In this document: piece by piece, positions 1 to 9,255 of the stretch
Position numbering within the stretch: position 1 is the stretch's first letter
How the letters are laid out: every line of letters begins with the position of its first letter
From: Apostichopus japonicus
Taxonomy: Eukaryota; Echinodermata; Holothuroidea; Aspidochirotida; Stichopodidae
Direction: 5' to 3'
NCBI RefSeq assembly: GCF_037975245.1
Contig: NC_092574.1
Coordinates: 2,451,001 to 2,515,000 of the forward strand
Length of the DNA stretch: 64,000 nucleotides
The notes under the pieces: generated by a model
Databases searched by the model: none
The model's input: only the letters and a program-made list of their open reading frames with translations
Told to the model about the DNA's origin: nothing
Program-made: the position numbers and the translations under genes

Positions 1-121
1 TTAATCTTAAATAAATTGTGATTACTTAGCGAGAAAAAGATGAATGCAAAATGTCAATAATTAATTTGAATTATTGTATTATAAAATTGAAGACAGAAAG
101 CTAAAATTAACAAGAGATTAC

Positions 122-134
122 GCCTCATCGAGGC
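122..134. other. Short hairpin GCCTC-ATC-GAGGC
   Basis: A perfect 5-bp GC-rich inverted repeat with a 3-base loop, directly before the ATG at 136. It could be a chance palindrome in a CpG-rich block. Confidence 0.3.
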
Positions 135-135
135 C

Positions 136-330
136 ATGGTTTCACTGAACGTTGAACATCAACCCAGTCCGAATCGACGTGAGCCCTCCATTGCAAGTCA
201 GCTAGCCCACTTCTGGCCCGAAGGCCGGACTCTAAACGTAATCTCCCGGATGCTTTTGCGAACTAAGGGAGGATACGGAATTGGGATCCTAGGCCCGTGT
301 AAAAATTCCACCTTGGCGATGCCGTTATAA
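136..330 (+). other. 64-codon open frame with good Kozak context, coding value unproven
   Basis: The ATG sits in GCCATGG, a strong animal initiation context. The predicted peptide begins MVSLNVEHQPSP, is rich in Arg, Pro and Ser, and has no signal peptide, membrane segment or motif that I recognise. A TATAAAA sequence lies 182-188 bases upstream in the preceding unit (for example 3035-3041 before the copy starting at 3223). All complete units keep the frame, but with near-identical copies that is not evidence of selection. Most likely a chance ORF. Confidence 0.12.
215..226 (-). other. GC hairpin with a C(UUCG)G tetraloop on the minus strand
   Basis: Read on the minus strand, GGCC-TTCG-GGCC forms a 4-bp all-GC stem closed by the exceptionally stable cUUCGg tetraloop known from rRNA and other structured RNAs. 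The same hairpin is on the plus strand of block 2 copies, for example 10535-10546. It would only matter if this strand is transcribed, which is not shown. Confidence 0.4.
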
Positions 331-545
331 ACAAAGCAGTGTCTGTCATCCGATCGGCGCGATTCACACAGCCTGACAACAAACACCGACGCGCAGTGCT
401 GTCTTCCAACCGTTCAGGCCACCACGCCAGCCTGGTGATTCTTGGGTCGAAATAATACTTCCAGTTCCAGATTGTTCCAAAACAATGTGATATGAATGCG
501 TACCGTGCCCCAATTGGAGTATTGTACATTCGCACAAAAGTTTAA

Positions 546-652
546 CCGTGAAAGAAGAAACACGAAAAACAAAAAAACAAAAACACGAAAAAAACAACCA
601 AAAAACACACGAAAAGACAAGTAAATTAAAAGCACACACACATACACACACA
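546..652. repeat. A-rich low-complexity tract with CACGAAAA repeats and a (CA)n stretch
   Basis: The tract is nearly free of T on this strand. CACGAAAA recurs at 561, 584 and 608, a spacing of 23-24 bases that suggests an old short tandem duplication. It ends in interrupted (CA)n at about 632-652. Block 2 begins inside this tract (10172). Confidence 0.8.
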
Positions 653-955
653 AGACGTAAAATGACTTAACGCAGTGCTTGTTTTGGCATATTTCCAGTC
701 ACCACGATCGTTTTGAATGCCTTGATGTGGAAGCACATAAATCAAAGTAGAGATGATGTGCAAATAAGGAGGATTGGAGGTGACACAGAGCATTTCATAA
801 ATTCTGTGTTTAAATCTGGATATGTTTCTCCGTGCGAGCAGACGGTTCAGTGTGCTTAACTTGCTCCTCTTCTAGCCCAAAGTCTAAACTGCGTCATGAT
901 ATAGAAATGCGCATGCACCCTGACAGGCCAAGCCCTCAGATATCAACGGGGGAAT

Positions 956-967
956 GGGGGGGGGGGG
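956..967. repeat. Homopolymer H6 (G-run), variable between copies
   Basis: Twelve G here; 9-13 among copies. One of the tracts that account for unit length differences. Confidence 0.9.
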
Positions 968-1354
968 TCTGATATGTCAGTTGACAACTTCTAGCTATAC
1001 TTTAGCGGACCCAAAACGTGACGGACTTATAGTGTGTAAGATAATGGAACGATTACTTCTGGTATATGACACTTACAACAGCTATAAAATAGAAAGCTCC
1101 CGATGGATCTTTTAAAGTCCAAATTTTAAAGGGGAAAAAAAAAGAGGCAATATTTTGAGATAAAAAGACAACATTGTGAGATTTGGGGACACTGTTTTTC
1201 TTTCCTATGTCCTTATTAAGCCACCGTACAATGCTGACATATTGTGCACACACAATTAAACTGCCGCATGCAACCATCACAGTAGTCTACTGCTGTACAC
1301 ATGCAAGTAAAGGTTTAGTAGCTACAGCGTGATAATCTGACGTCTATCTTGTCC

Positions 1355-1485
1355 GTGCGCACATGCAAACAGTTATACAAGAGCGCTCACAAGAATATTC
1401 AGCACAAAATCAGAAGCGCGCGCTCCGAAATATTTGTCTGCATTGCATGCTGTACGTACATAATACCTCCGTGCGCGCGTGTGCG
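1355..1485. other. Cluster of GC-alternating palindromes, Z-DNA-prone
   Basis: In 131 bases there are GTGCGCAC (1355-1362), GAGCGCTC (1381-1388), AGCGCGCGCT (1415-1424) and the alternating purine-pyrimidine run GTGCGCGCGTGTGCG (1471-1485). Such runs favour Z-DNA under negative supercoiling. Use of that property here is not shown. Confidence 0.4.
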
Positions 1486-1528
1486 TTGATCTATATACGA
1501 GTGTTTACTATACCGTCACACACAGTGG

Positions 1529-1544
1529 ATTTTCAATGGAAAAT
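1529..1544. other. Hairpin ATTTTC-AATG-GAAAAT
   Basis: A perfect 6-bp inverted repeat with a 4-base loop in otherwise unremarkable sequence. It is AT-rich and could be chance. Confidence 0.3.
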
Positions 1545-2042
1545 ATTTGTTGTCATTTTGTAGGCGTCCATATCAACACGTACTGTACTGGGCAGTTCTC
1601 TCTTCATTGCAAGCAGTGTGGTCTAGACGTTGGATATATCTTGACGTCGTTCCTCGCCTTAATTTAGTTGTTCGAACGACTACAATGACGGCCCGGGGTT
1701 GCAGAGAAGAAAAGGACGACATTTCAAGACATCGTAAACATAACGTGATTACGGTTAGTGATATTTTACATTATCTGAAGTTGTCTGCGTGCATGTATGT
1801 CTGTCTGTGAAGTTAGCCTATGCATAGTCTGCAACGTATACCTAGTCTAGGCCTATCAGTATATATGCCTTACTTTTGACAACAGTTTTATGCACAACGA
1901 GAACAGTGTTACGTCATGGATATGTACCTATGAGCAACTGAGGCATTTTGACGGCACTTAATGCTTTCTGGGATCAGTGTAGAAAAGTCTGTAGGAGAGT
2001 TAAAATACGTTCGGTCGGGATTGCGCCAGTAATATGTCGGTT

Positions 2043-2076
2043 ACTTCTTGTAGGTGCCAGACGTGGCACGAGAAGT
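2043..2076. other. Two-tier hairpin around GTGCCA-GACG-TGGCAC
   Basis: An inner perfect 6-bp stem (2054-2059 with 2064-2069) and an outer 6-bp stem ACTTCT/AGAAGT (2043-2048 with 2071-2076) are separated by an asymmetric internal loop of 5 and 1 bases. The structure could form in RNA on either strand or as a DNA cruciform. Confidence 0.35.
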
Positions 2077-2083
2077 TGAGAGC

Positions 2084-2095
2084 GCCATCGATGGC
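2084..2095. promoter_or_regulatory. 12-bp palindrome GCCATCGATGGC with YY1-like half site
   Basis: A perfect palindrome next to the hairpin at 2043-2076. On the minus strand the flank reads AAGATGGCCATC, and AAGATGGC is the core of the animal YY1 site. Sequence match only. Confidence 0.25.
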
Positions 2096-2145
2096 CATCT
2101 TCTACATGTCATCTATCCATTAGCGGCAGGGCTATTATTCACGAT

Positions 2146-2159
2146 GTTACCATAGCAAT
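2146..2159. promoter_or_regulatory. RFX-type X-box-like motif
   Basis: GTTACCATAGCAAT matches the RFX X-box consensus (GTNRCC, short spacer, RGYAAC) at all but the last base. X-boxes control ciliary genes and others in animals. No ciliary gene is near; the site sits in repeat DNA and binding is unproven. Confidence 0.25.
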
Positions 2160-2609
2160 GGAGCGTTAGATTTTAGATTCAAAACGGAGCTATTTTAAAT
2201 GAATATACAAGTCCCATGGAATTGTCGTGAATTTCATATTTGCTTTGGTCATAATACGTTAAATACAGAGTAAAAGCTAGATAAGGTAGAAATTAGATAG
2301 ATTTATTCGACAATGAGTAAAGTTTACCGGTAGAAAGTCCTAGTATGTCATAATTAAATCCTCCGCGCTACTAGGTTTAATTCTCGGCTAAGTCTGCTGT
2401 ATTCGCATTATCTGCTTTGTGTACCGTCATGAATACCGCACGTTTCGATCGTTGTTAATGCACGGAGAGCTCGTGGCATTGTTTATAACGTTACCGTACC
2501 TGTTTGTATCACACTGTCTTTCAAACGCCTGCCTCAGTAAATCAGCATTTAAGAAATGTGAAGTTGTTCTAACAGGAGCATAGCTGTTTCCACACTTAAC
2601 GGTTTATAA

Positions 2610-2616
2610 TATAAAG
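2610..2616 (+). promoter_or_regulatory. TATA-like element TATAAAG
   Basis: It lies 15 bases before the ATG at 2625 and 52 bases before the ATG at 2662. Only the second distance would leave room for a Pol II start site about 30 bases downstream. AT-rich context makes chance occurrence likely. Confidence 0.15.
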
Positions 2617-2624
2617 GCTAAGTA

Positions 2625-2813
2625 ATGACACAACATTCCCGAAGAACAAATATTATCAAGATTGTCAGAAAAGATGTCGCGGTGGCCTTACACTGTACAA
2701 AAGAAGCATTTCTTTTTGCAGGTACAATTTTCGTCCTTATGTATACTTTCATTAAAATTTCCAGTGAAAGGCGACGAGCGAGACAGAAATCAAATTTACT
2801 ACTCAGGTCTTAA
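2625..2813 (+). other. 62-codon open frame with one hydrophobic segment, coding value unproven
   Basis: The predicted peptide begins MTQHSRRTNI. Residues about 30-47 (AFLFAGTIFVLMYTFIKI) are long and hydrophobic enough for one membrane span, followed by the basic stretch ERRRARQK. This layout resembles a small single-pass membrane protein, or the N-terminus of a type II membrane protein cut at an exon end. I recognise no family. A polypyrimidine-CAG sequence (a splice-acceptor look-alike) lies inside the frame at about 2708-2721, and a CAG/GT donor-like site near its end. Present unchanged in all complete units, which in this array is uninformative. Probably a chance ORF. Confidence 0.15.
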
Positions 2814-2900
2814 GTTCCGATTGGTTTCTAAGTACAAGTTGTGCAAAATATTGCAATGACCTACTTCGTTTACGCGAAACAATATACCAAATAGAAACAA

Positions 2901-3031
2901 CCCCCACCCCCCCCCCCCTAAAAAAAAAAACAGACAGACAAACAAACAAAGCAAAACAAATTTAAAACACCATGCATGTACATGCAGATATTAACAACAA
3001 CCCCCCCCCCCAAAAAAAAAAAAAAAAAAAA
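2901..3031. repeat. C-run/A-run microsatellite region (H1-H5), G-rich on the other strand
   Basis: From left to right: H5 C5 (2901), H4 C12 (2907), H3 A11 (2920), an ACAG/ACAA-type tract, then H2 C11 (3001) and H1 A20 (3012). Across copies H1 varies 15-23, H2 10-14, H3 8-11, H4 7-12 and H5 4-5. The complementary strand has three G-tracts of at least four G and could form G-quadruplexes within its long G-runs. This region and H6 hold nearly all length variation of the array. Confidence 0.9.
2973..2986. other. 14-bp perfect palindrome TGCATGTACATGCA
   Basis: Self-complementary over 14 bases, between the two C-run/A-run pairs. It could be a homodimer binding site or chance; nothing else supports a role. 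Confidence 0.3.
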
Positions 3032-3034
3032 TTA

Positions 3035-3041
3035 TATAAAA
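3035..3041 (+). promoter_or_regulatory. TATA-like element TATAAAA at the unit junction
   Basis: TATAAAA follows the H1 A-run and lies 182-188 bases upstream of the Kozak-type ATG at 3223 in the next unit. It is on the strand opposite to the tRNA-like element and overlaps its 3' flank. Likely incidental in AT-rich sequence, but it is the only TATA-like site upstream of that ATG that I noticed. Confidence 0.15.
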
Positions 3042-3119
3042 TAGTGCTTCGGCGTGGAATCGAACCTAGGCAGACATGAGCATCAATTTAATCTTAAATA
3101 AATTGTGATTACTTAGCGA
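3040..3119 (-). ncRNA. tRNA-like element with Pol III A/B-box motifs, block 1 example
   Basis: On the minus strand a perfect match to the B-box consensus GGTTCGANTCC lies at 3066-3056. A weak A-box-like motif TCGCTAAGTAAT lies at 3119-3108, about 53 bases upstream, which is a tRNA-like spacing. A T-run follows the B-box (TTTT in ACTATTTT, then H1 of 15-23 T), which could end a Pol III transcript. It is not an intact tRNA: only three of five T-stem pairs form and no 5' acceptor strand pairs with the 3' side. It may be a relic of a tRNA-derived SINE. Other block 1 B-boxes are at 6137-6147 and 9224-9234. The element crosses the arbitrary unit boundary. Confidence 0.35.
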
Positions 3120-6100
3120 GAAAAAGATGAATGCAAAATGTCAATAATTAATTTGAATTATTGTATTATAAAATTGAAGACAGAAAGCTAAAATTAACAA
3201 GAGATTACGCCTCATCGAGGCCATGGTTTCACTGAACGTTGAACATCAACCCAGTCCGAATCGACGTGAGCCCTCCATTGCAAGTCAGCTAGCCCACTTC
3301 TGGCCCGAAGGCCGGACTCTAAACGTAATCTCCCGGATGCTTTTGCGAACTAAGGGAGGATACGGAATTGGGATCCTAGGCCCGTGTAAAAATTCCACCT
3401 TGGCGATGCCGTTATAAACAAAGCAGTGTCTGTCATCCGATCGGCGCGATTCACACAGCCTGACAACAAACACCGACGCGCAGTGCTGTCTTCCAACCGT
3501 TCAGGCCACCACGCCAGCCTGGTGATTCTTGGGTCGAAATAATACTTCCAGTTCCAGATTGTTCCAAAACAATGTGATATGAATGCGTACCGTGCCCCAA
3601 TTGGAGTATTGTACATTCGCACAAAAGTTTAACCGTGAAAGAAGAAACACGAAAAACAAAAAAACAAAAACACGAAAAAAACAACCAAAAAACACACGAA
3701 AAGACAAGTAAATTAAAAGCACACACACATACACACACAAGACGTAAAATGACTTAACGCAGTGCTTGTTTTGGCATATTTCCAGTCACCACGATCGTTT
3801 TGAATGCCTTGATGTGGAAGCACATAAATCAAAGTAGAGATGATGTGCAAATAAGGAGGATTGGAGGTGACACAGAGCATTTCATAAATTCTGTGTTTAA
3901 ATCTGGATATGTTTCTCCGTGCGAGCAGACGGTTCAGTGTGCTTAACTTGCTCCTCTTCTAGCCCAAAGTCTAAACTGCGTCATGATATAGAAATGCGCA
4001 TGCACCCTGACAGGCCAAGCCCTCAGATATCAACGGGGGAATGGGGGGGGGGGGTCTGATATGTCAGTTGACAACTTCTAGCTATACTTTAGCGGACCCA
4101 AAACGTGACGGACTTATAGTGTGTAAGATAATGGAACGATTACTTCTGGTATATGACACTTACAACAGCTATAAAATAGAAAGCTCCCGATGGATCTTTT
4201 AAAGTCCAAATTTTAAAGGGGAAAAAAAAAGAGGCAATATTTTGAGATAAAAAGACAACATTGTGAGATTTGGGGACACTGTTTTTCTTTCCTATGTCCT
4301 TATTAAGCCACCGTACAATGCTGACATATTGTGCACACACAATTAAACTGCCGCATGCAACCATCACAGTAGTCTACTGCTGTACACATGCAAGTAAAGG
4401 TTTAGTAGCTACAGCGTGATAATCTGACGTCTATCTTGTCCGTGCGCACATGCAAACAGTTATACAAGAGCGCTCACAAGAATATTCAGCACAAAATCAG
4501 AAGCGCGCGCTCCGAAATATTTGTCTGCATTGCATGCTGTACGTACATAATACCTCCGTGCGCGCGTGTGCGTTGATCTATATACGAGTGTTTACTATAC
4601 CGTCACACACAGTGGATTTTCAATGGAAAATATTTGTTGTCATTTTGTAGGCGTCCATATCAACACGTACTGTACTGGGCAGTTCTCTCTTCATTGCAAG
4701 CAGTGTGGTCTAGACGTTGGATATATCTTGACGTCGTTCCTCGCCTTAATTTAGTTGTTCGAACGACTACAATGACGGCCCGGGGTTGCAGAGAAGAAAA
4801 GGACGACATTTCAAGACATCGTAAACATAACGTGATTACGGTTAGTGATATTTTACATTATCTGAAGTTGTCTGCGTGCATGTATGTCTGTCTGTGAAGT
4901 TAGCCTATGCATAGTCTGCAACGTATACCTAGTCTAGGCCTATCAGTATATATGCCTTACTTTTGACAACAGTTTTATGCACAACGAGAACAGTGTTACG
5001 TCATGGATATGTACCTATGAGCAACTGAGGCATTTTGACGGCACTTAATGCTTTCTGGGATCAGTGTAGAAAAGTCTGTAGGAGAGTTAAAATACGTTCG
5101 GTCGGGATTGCGCCAGTAATATGTCGGTTACTTCTTGTAGGTGCCAGACGTGGCACGAGAAGTTGAGAGCGCCATCGATGGCCATCTTCTACATGTCATC
5201 TATCCATTAGCGGCAGGGCTATTATTCACGATGTTACCATAGCAATGGAGCGTTAGATTTTAGATTCAAAACGGAGCTATTTTAAATGAATATACAAGTC
5301 CCATGGAATTGTCGTGAATTTCATATTTGCTTTGGTCATAATACGTTAAATACAGAGTAAAAGCTAGATAAGGTAGAAATTAGATAGATTTATTCGACAA
5401 TGAGTAAAGTTTACCGGTAGAAAGTCCTAGTATGTCATAATTAAATCCTCCGCGCTACTAGGTTTAATTCTCGGCTAAGTCTGCTGTATTCGCATTATCT
5501 GCTTTGTGTACCGTCATGAATACCGCACGTTTCGATCGTTGTTAATGCACGGAGAGCTCGTGGCATTGTTTATAACGTTACCGTACCTGTTTGTATCACA
5601 CTGTCTTTCAAACGCCTGCCTCAGTAAATCAGCATTTAAGAAATGTGAAGTTGTTCTAACAGGAGCATAGCTGTTTCCACACTTAACGGTTTATAATATA
5701 AAGGCTAAGTAATGACACAACATTCCCGAAGAACAAATATTATCAAGATTGTCAGAAAAGATGTCGCGGTGGCCTTACACTGTACAAAAGAAGCATTTCT
5801 TTTTGCAGGTACAATTTTCGTCCTTATGTATACTTTCATTAAAATTTCCAGTGAAAGGCGACGAGCGAGACAGAAATCAAATTTACTACTCAGGTCTTAA
5901 GTTCCGATTGGTTTCTAAGTACAAGTTGTGCAAAATATTGCAATGACCTACTTCGTTTACGCGAAACAATATACCAAATAGAAACAACCCCCACCCCCCC
6001 CTAAAAAAAAAACAGACAGACAAACAAACAAAGCAAAACAAATTTAAAACACCATGCATGTACATGCAGATATTAACAACAACCCCCCCCCCCAAAAAAA

Positions 6101-6168
6101 AAAAAAAAAAAATTATATAAAATAGTGCTTCGGCGTGGAATCGAACCTAGGCAGACATGAGCATCAAT
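3088..6168 (+). repeat. Macrosatellite unit, block 1 copy 2
   Basis: Tract lengths H1-H6 are 19, 11, 10, 8, 5 and 12; total 3081, core 3016. It carries T at the two-state site (4304), like copy 1. I found no private change. Confidence 0.98.
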
Positions 6169-9100
6169 TTAATCTTAAATAAATTGTGATTACTTAGCGA
6201 GAAAAAGATGAATGCAAAATGTCAATAATTAATTTGAATTATTGTATTATAAAATTGAAGACAGAAAGCTAAAATTAACAAGAGATTACGCCTCATCGAG
6301 GCCATGGTTTCACTGAACGTTGAACATCAACCCAGTCCGAATCGACGTGAGCCCTCCATTGCAAGTCAGCTAGCCCACTTCTGGCCCGAAGGCCGGACTC
6401 TAAACGTAATCTCCCGGATGCTTTTGCGAACTAAGGGAGGATACGGAATTGGGATCCTAGGCCCGTGTAAAAATTCCACCTTGGCGATGCCGTTATAAAC
6501 AAAGCAGTGTCTGTCATCCGATCGGCGCGATTCACACAGCCTGACAACAAACACCGACGCGCAGTGCTGTCTTCCAACCGTTCAGGCCACCACGCCAGCC
6601 TGGTGATTCTTGGGTCGAAATAATACTTCCAGTTCCAGATTGTTCCAAAACAATGTGATATGAATGCGTACCGTGCCCCAATTGGAGTATTGTACATTCG
6701 CACAAAAGTTTAACCGTGAAAGAAGAAACACGAAAAACAAAAAAACAAAAACACGAAAAAAACAACCAAAAAACACACGAAAAGACAAGTAAATTAAAAG
6801 CACACACACATACACACACAAGACGTAAAATGACTTAACGCAGTGCTTGTTTTGGCATATTTCCAGTCACCACGATCGTTTTGAATGCCTTGATGTGGAA
6901 GCACATAAATCAAAGTAGAGATGATGTGCAAATAAGGAGGATTGGAGGTGACACAGAGCATTTCATAAATTCTGTGTTTAAATCTGGATATGTTTCTCCG
7001 TGCGAGCAGACGGTTCAGTGTGCTTAACTTGCTCCTCTTCTAGCCCAAAGTCTAAACTGCGTCATGATATAGAAATGCGCATGCACCCTGACAGGCCAAG
7101 CCCTCAGATATCAACGGGGGAATGGGGGGGGGTCTGATATGTCAGTTGACAACTTCTAGCTATACTTTAGCGGACCCAAAACGTGACGGACTTATAGTGT
7201 GTAAGATAATGGAACGATTACTTCTGGTATATGACACTTACAACAGCTATAAAATAGAAAGCTCCCGATGGATCTTTTAAAGTCCAAATTTTAAAGGGAA
7301 AAAAAAAAGAGGCAATATTTTGAGATAAAAAGACAACATTGTGAGATTTGGGGACACTGTTTTTCTTTCCTATGTCCTTATGAAGCCACCGTACAATGCT
7401 GACATATTGTGCACACACAATTAAACTGCCGCATGCAACCATCACAGTAGTCTACTGCTGTACACATGCAAGTAAAGGTTTAGTAGCTACAGCGTGATAA
7501 TCTGACGTCTATCTTGTCCGTGCGCACATGCAAACAGTTATACAAGAGCGCTCACAAGAATATTCAGCACAAAATCAGAAGCGCGCGCTCCGAAATATTT
7601 GTCTGCATTGCATGCTGTACGTACATAATACCTCCGTGCGCGCGTGTGCGTTGATCTATATACGAGTGTTTACTATACCGTCACACACAGTGGATTTTCA
7701 ATGGAAAATATTTGTTGTCATTTTGTAGGCGTCCATATCAACACGTACTGTACTGGGCAGTTCTCTCTTCATTGCAAGCAGTGTGGTCTAGACGTTGGAT
7801 ATATCTTGACGTCGTTCCTCGCCTTAATTTAGTTGTTCGAACGACTACAATGACGGCCCGGGGTTGCAGAGAAGAAAAGGACGACATTTCAAGACATCGT
7901 AAACATAACGTGATTACGGTTAGTGATATTTTACATTATCTGAAGTTGTCTGCGTGCATGTATGTCTGTCTGTGAAGTTAGCCTATGCATAGTCTGCAAC
8001 GTATACCTAGTCTAGGCCTATCAGTATATATGCCTTACTTTTGACAACAGTTTTATGCACAACGAGAACAGTGTTACGTCATGGATATGTACCTATGAGC
8101 AACTGAGGCATTTTGACGGCACTTAATGCTTTCTGGGATCAGTGTAGAAAAGTCTGTAGGAGAGTTAAAATACGTTCGGTCGGGATTGCGCCAGTAATAT
8201 GTCGGTTACTTCTTGTAGGTGCCAGACGTGGCACGAGAAGTTGAGAGCGCCATCGATGGCCATCTTCTACATGTCATCTATCCATTAGCGGCAGGGCTAT
8301 TATTCACGATGTTACCATAGCAATGGAGCGTTAGATTTTAGATTCAAAACGGAGCTATTTTAAATGAATATACAAGTCCCATGGAATTGTCGTGAATTTC
8401 ATATTTGCTTTGGTCATAATACGTTAAATACAGAGTAAAAGCTAGATAAGGTAGAAATTAGATAGATTTATTCGACAATGAGTAAAGTTTACCGGTAGAA
8501 AGTCCTAGTATGTCATAATTAAATCCTCCGCGCTACTAGGTTTAATTCTCGGCTAAGTCTGCTGTATTCGCATTATCTGCTTTGTGTACCGTCATGAATA
8601 CCGCACGTTTCGATCGTTGTTAATGCACGGAGAGCTCGTGGCATTGTTTATAACGTTACCGTACCTGTTTGTATCACACTGTCTTTCAAACGCCTGCCTC
8701 AGTAAATCAGCATTTAAGAAATGTGAAGTTGTTCTAACAGGAGCATAGCTGTTTCCACACTTAACGGTTTATAATATAAAGGCTAAGTAATGACACAACA
8801 TTCCCGAAGAACAAATATTATCAAGATTGTCAGAAAAGATGTCGCGGTGGCCTTACACTGTACAAAAGAAGCATTTCTTTTTGCAGGTACAATTTTCGTC
8901 CTTATGTATACTTTCATTAAAATTTCCAGTGAAAGGCGACGAGCGAGACAGAAATCAAATTTACTACTCAGGTCTTAAGTTCCGATTGGTTTCTAAGTAC
9001 AAGTTGTGCAAAATATTGCAATGACCTACTTCGTTTACGCGAAACAAATATACCAAATAGAAACAACCCCCACCCCCCCCCCCTAAAAAAAACAGACAGA

Positions 9101-9255
9101 CAAACAAACAAAGCAAAACAAATTTAAAACACCATGCATGTACATGCAGATATTAACAACAACCCCCCCCCCCCCCAAAAAAAAAAAAAAAAAAAAAAAT
9201 TATATAAAATAGTGCTTCGGCGTGGAATCGAACCTAGGCAGACATGAGCATCAAT
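6169..9255 (+). repeat. Macrosatellite unit, block 1 copy 3
   Basis: Tract lengths H1-H6 are 23, 14, 8, 11, 5 and 9, including the longest H1 and H2 in the window. Total is 3087, core 3017: one extra A lies in a short A-run near 9047. A G-to-A change at 7299 shortens a GGGG to GGG beside an A-run. It carries G at the two-state site (7382), unlike copies 1 and 2. Confidence 0.98.

Larger units (their letters stand above)
121..540. other. CpG-rich, multi-frame-open block of the unit
   Basis: This stretch has visibly higher GC and CpG density than its AT-rich flanks, and it is open in several frames on both strands: 64 codons at 136-330 plus, 62 codons at 198-386 minus, 90 codons at 263-535 minus, and 95 codons at 364-651 minus. 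None of the translations resembles a family I recognise. Low stop density is expected from the base composition alone. A structured noncoding exon, a CpG island or a decayed gene piece would all fit. The block recurs at the same offset in every copy. Confidence 0.5.
1338..1916. promoter_or_regulatory. Scattered CRE/bZIP-like half sites
   Basis: TGACGTC occurs at 1338-1344 and 1642-1648, and TTACGTCA at 1909-1916. These match CREB/ATF-type cores. Three in about 580 bases is suggestive at most. Confidence 0.15.
1..3087 (+). repeat. Macrosatellite unit, block 1 copy 1 (reference copy)
   Basis: This copy is the coordinate reference. Tract lengths H1-H6 are 20, 11, 11, 12, 5 and 12 (3016-base core). 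The unit start is only the window start; a tandem array has no natural phase. It carries T at the two-state site 1217. I see nothing gene-like in 653-1350 apart from the G-run, nor in 1500-2040 or 2161-2600: these are AT-rich to balanced unique sequence with stops in all frames. Confidence 0.98.

Noticed and set aside
364-653. The 79- and 95-codon frames rich in Phe, Cys and Val
   Set aside because: Their first halves are the translated (TG)n and T-rich low-complexity tract; the composition reflects the microsatellite, not a membrane protein.
2662-2859. 65-codon frame starting MSRWPYTVQKKH as a transposase-type helix-turn-helix fragment
   Set aside because: The first dozen residues vaguely recall such proteins, but the similarity stops there and the frame overlaps the 62-codon frame. 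Not enough to call.
2860-2885. CENP-B box near the TTCG...CGAA inverted repeat
   Set aside because: The required A and CGGG positions of the CENP-B consensus are not met; only the TTCG core matches.
3040-3119. Intact tRNA gene at the unit junction
   Set aside because: Two of five T-stem pairs mismatch, the 3' acceptor side has no partner upstream, and no clear anticodon arm can be drawn. Kept only as a tRNA-like Pol III promoter element.
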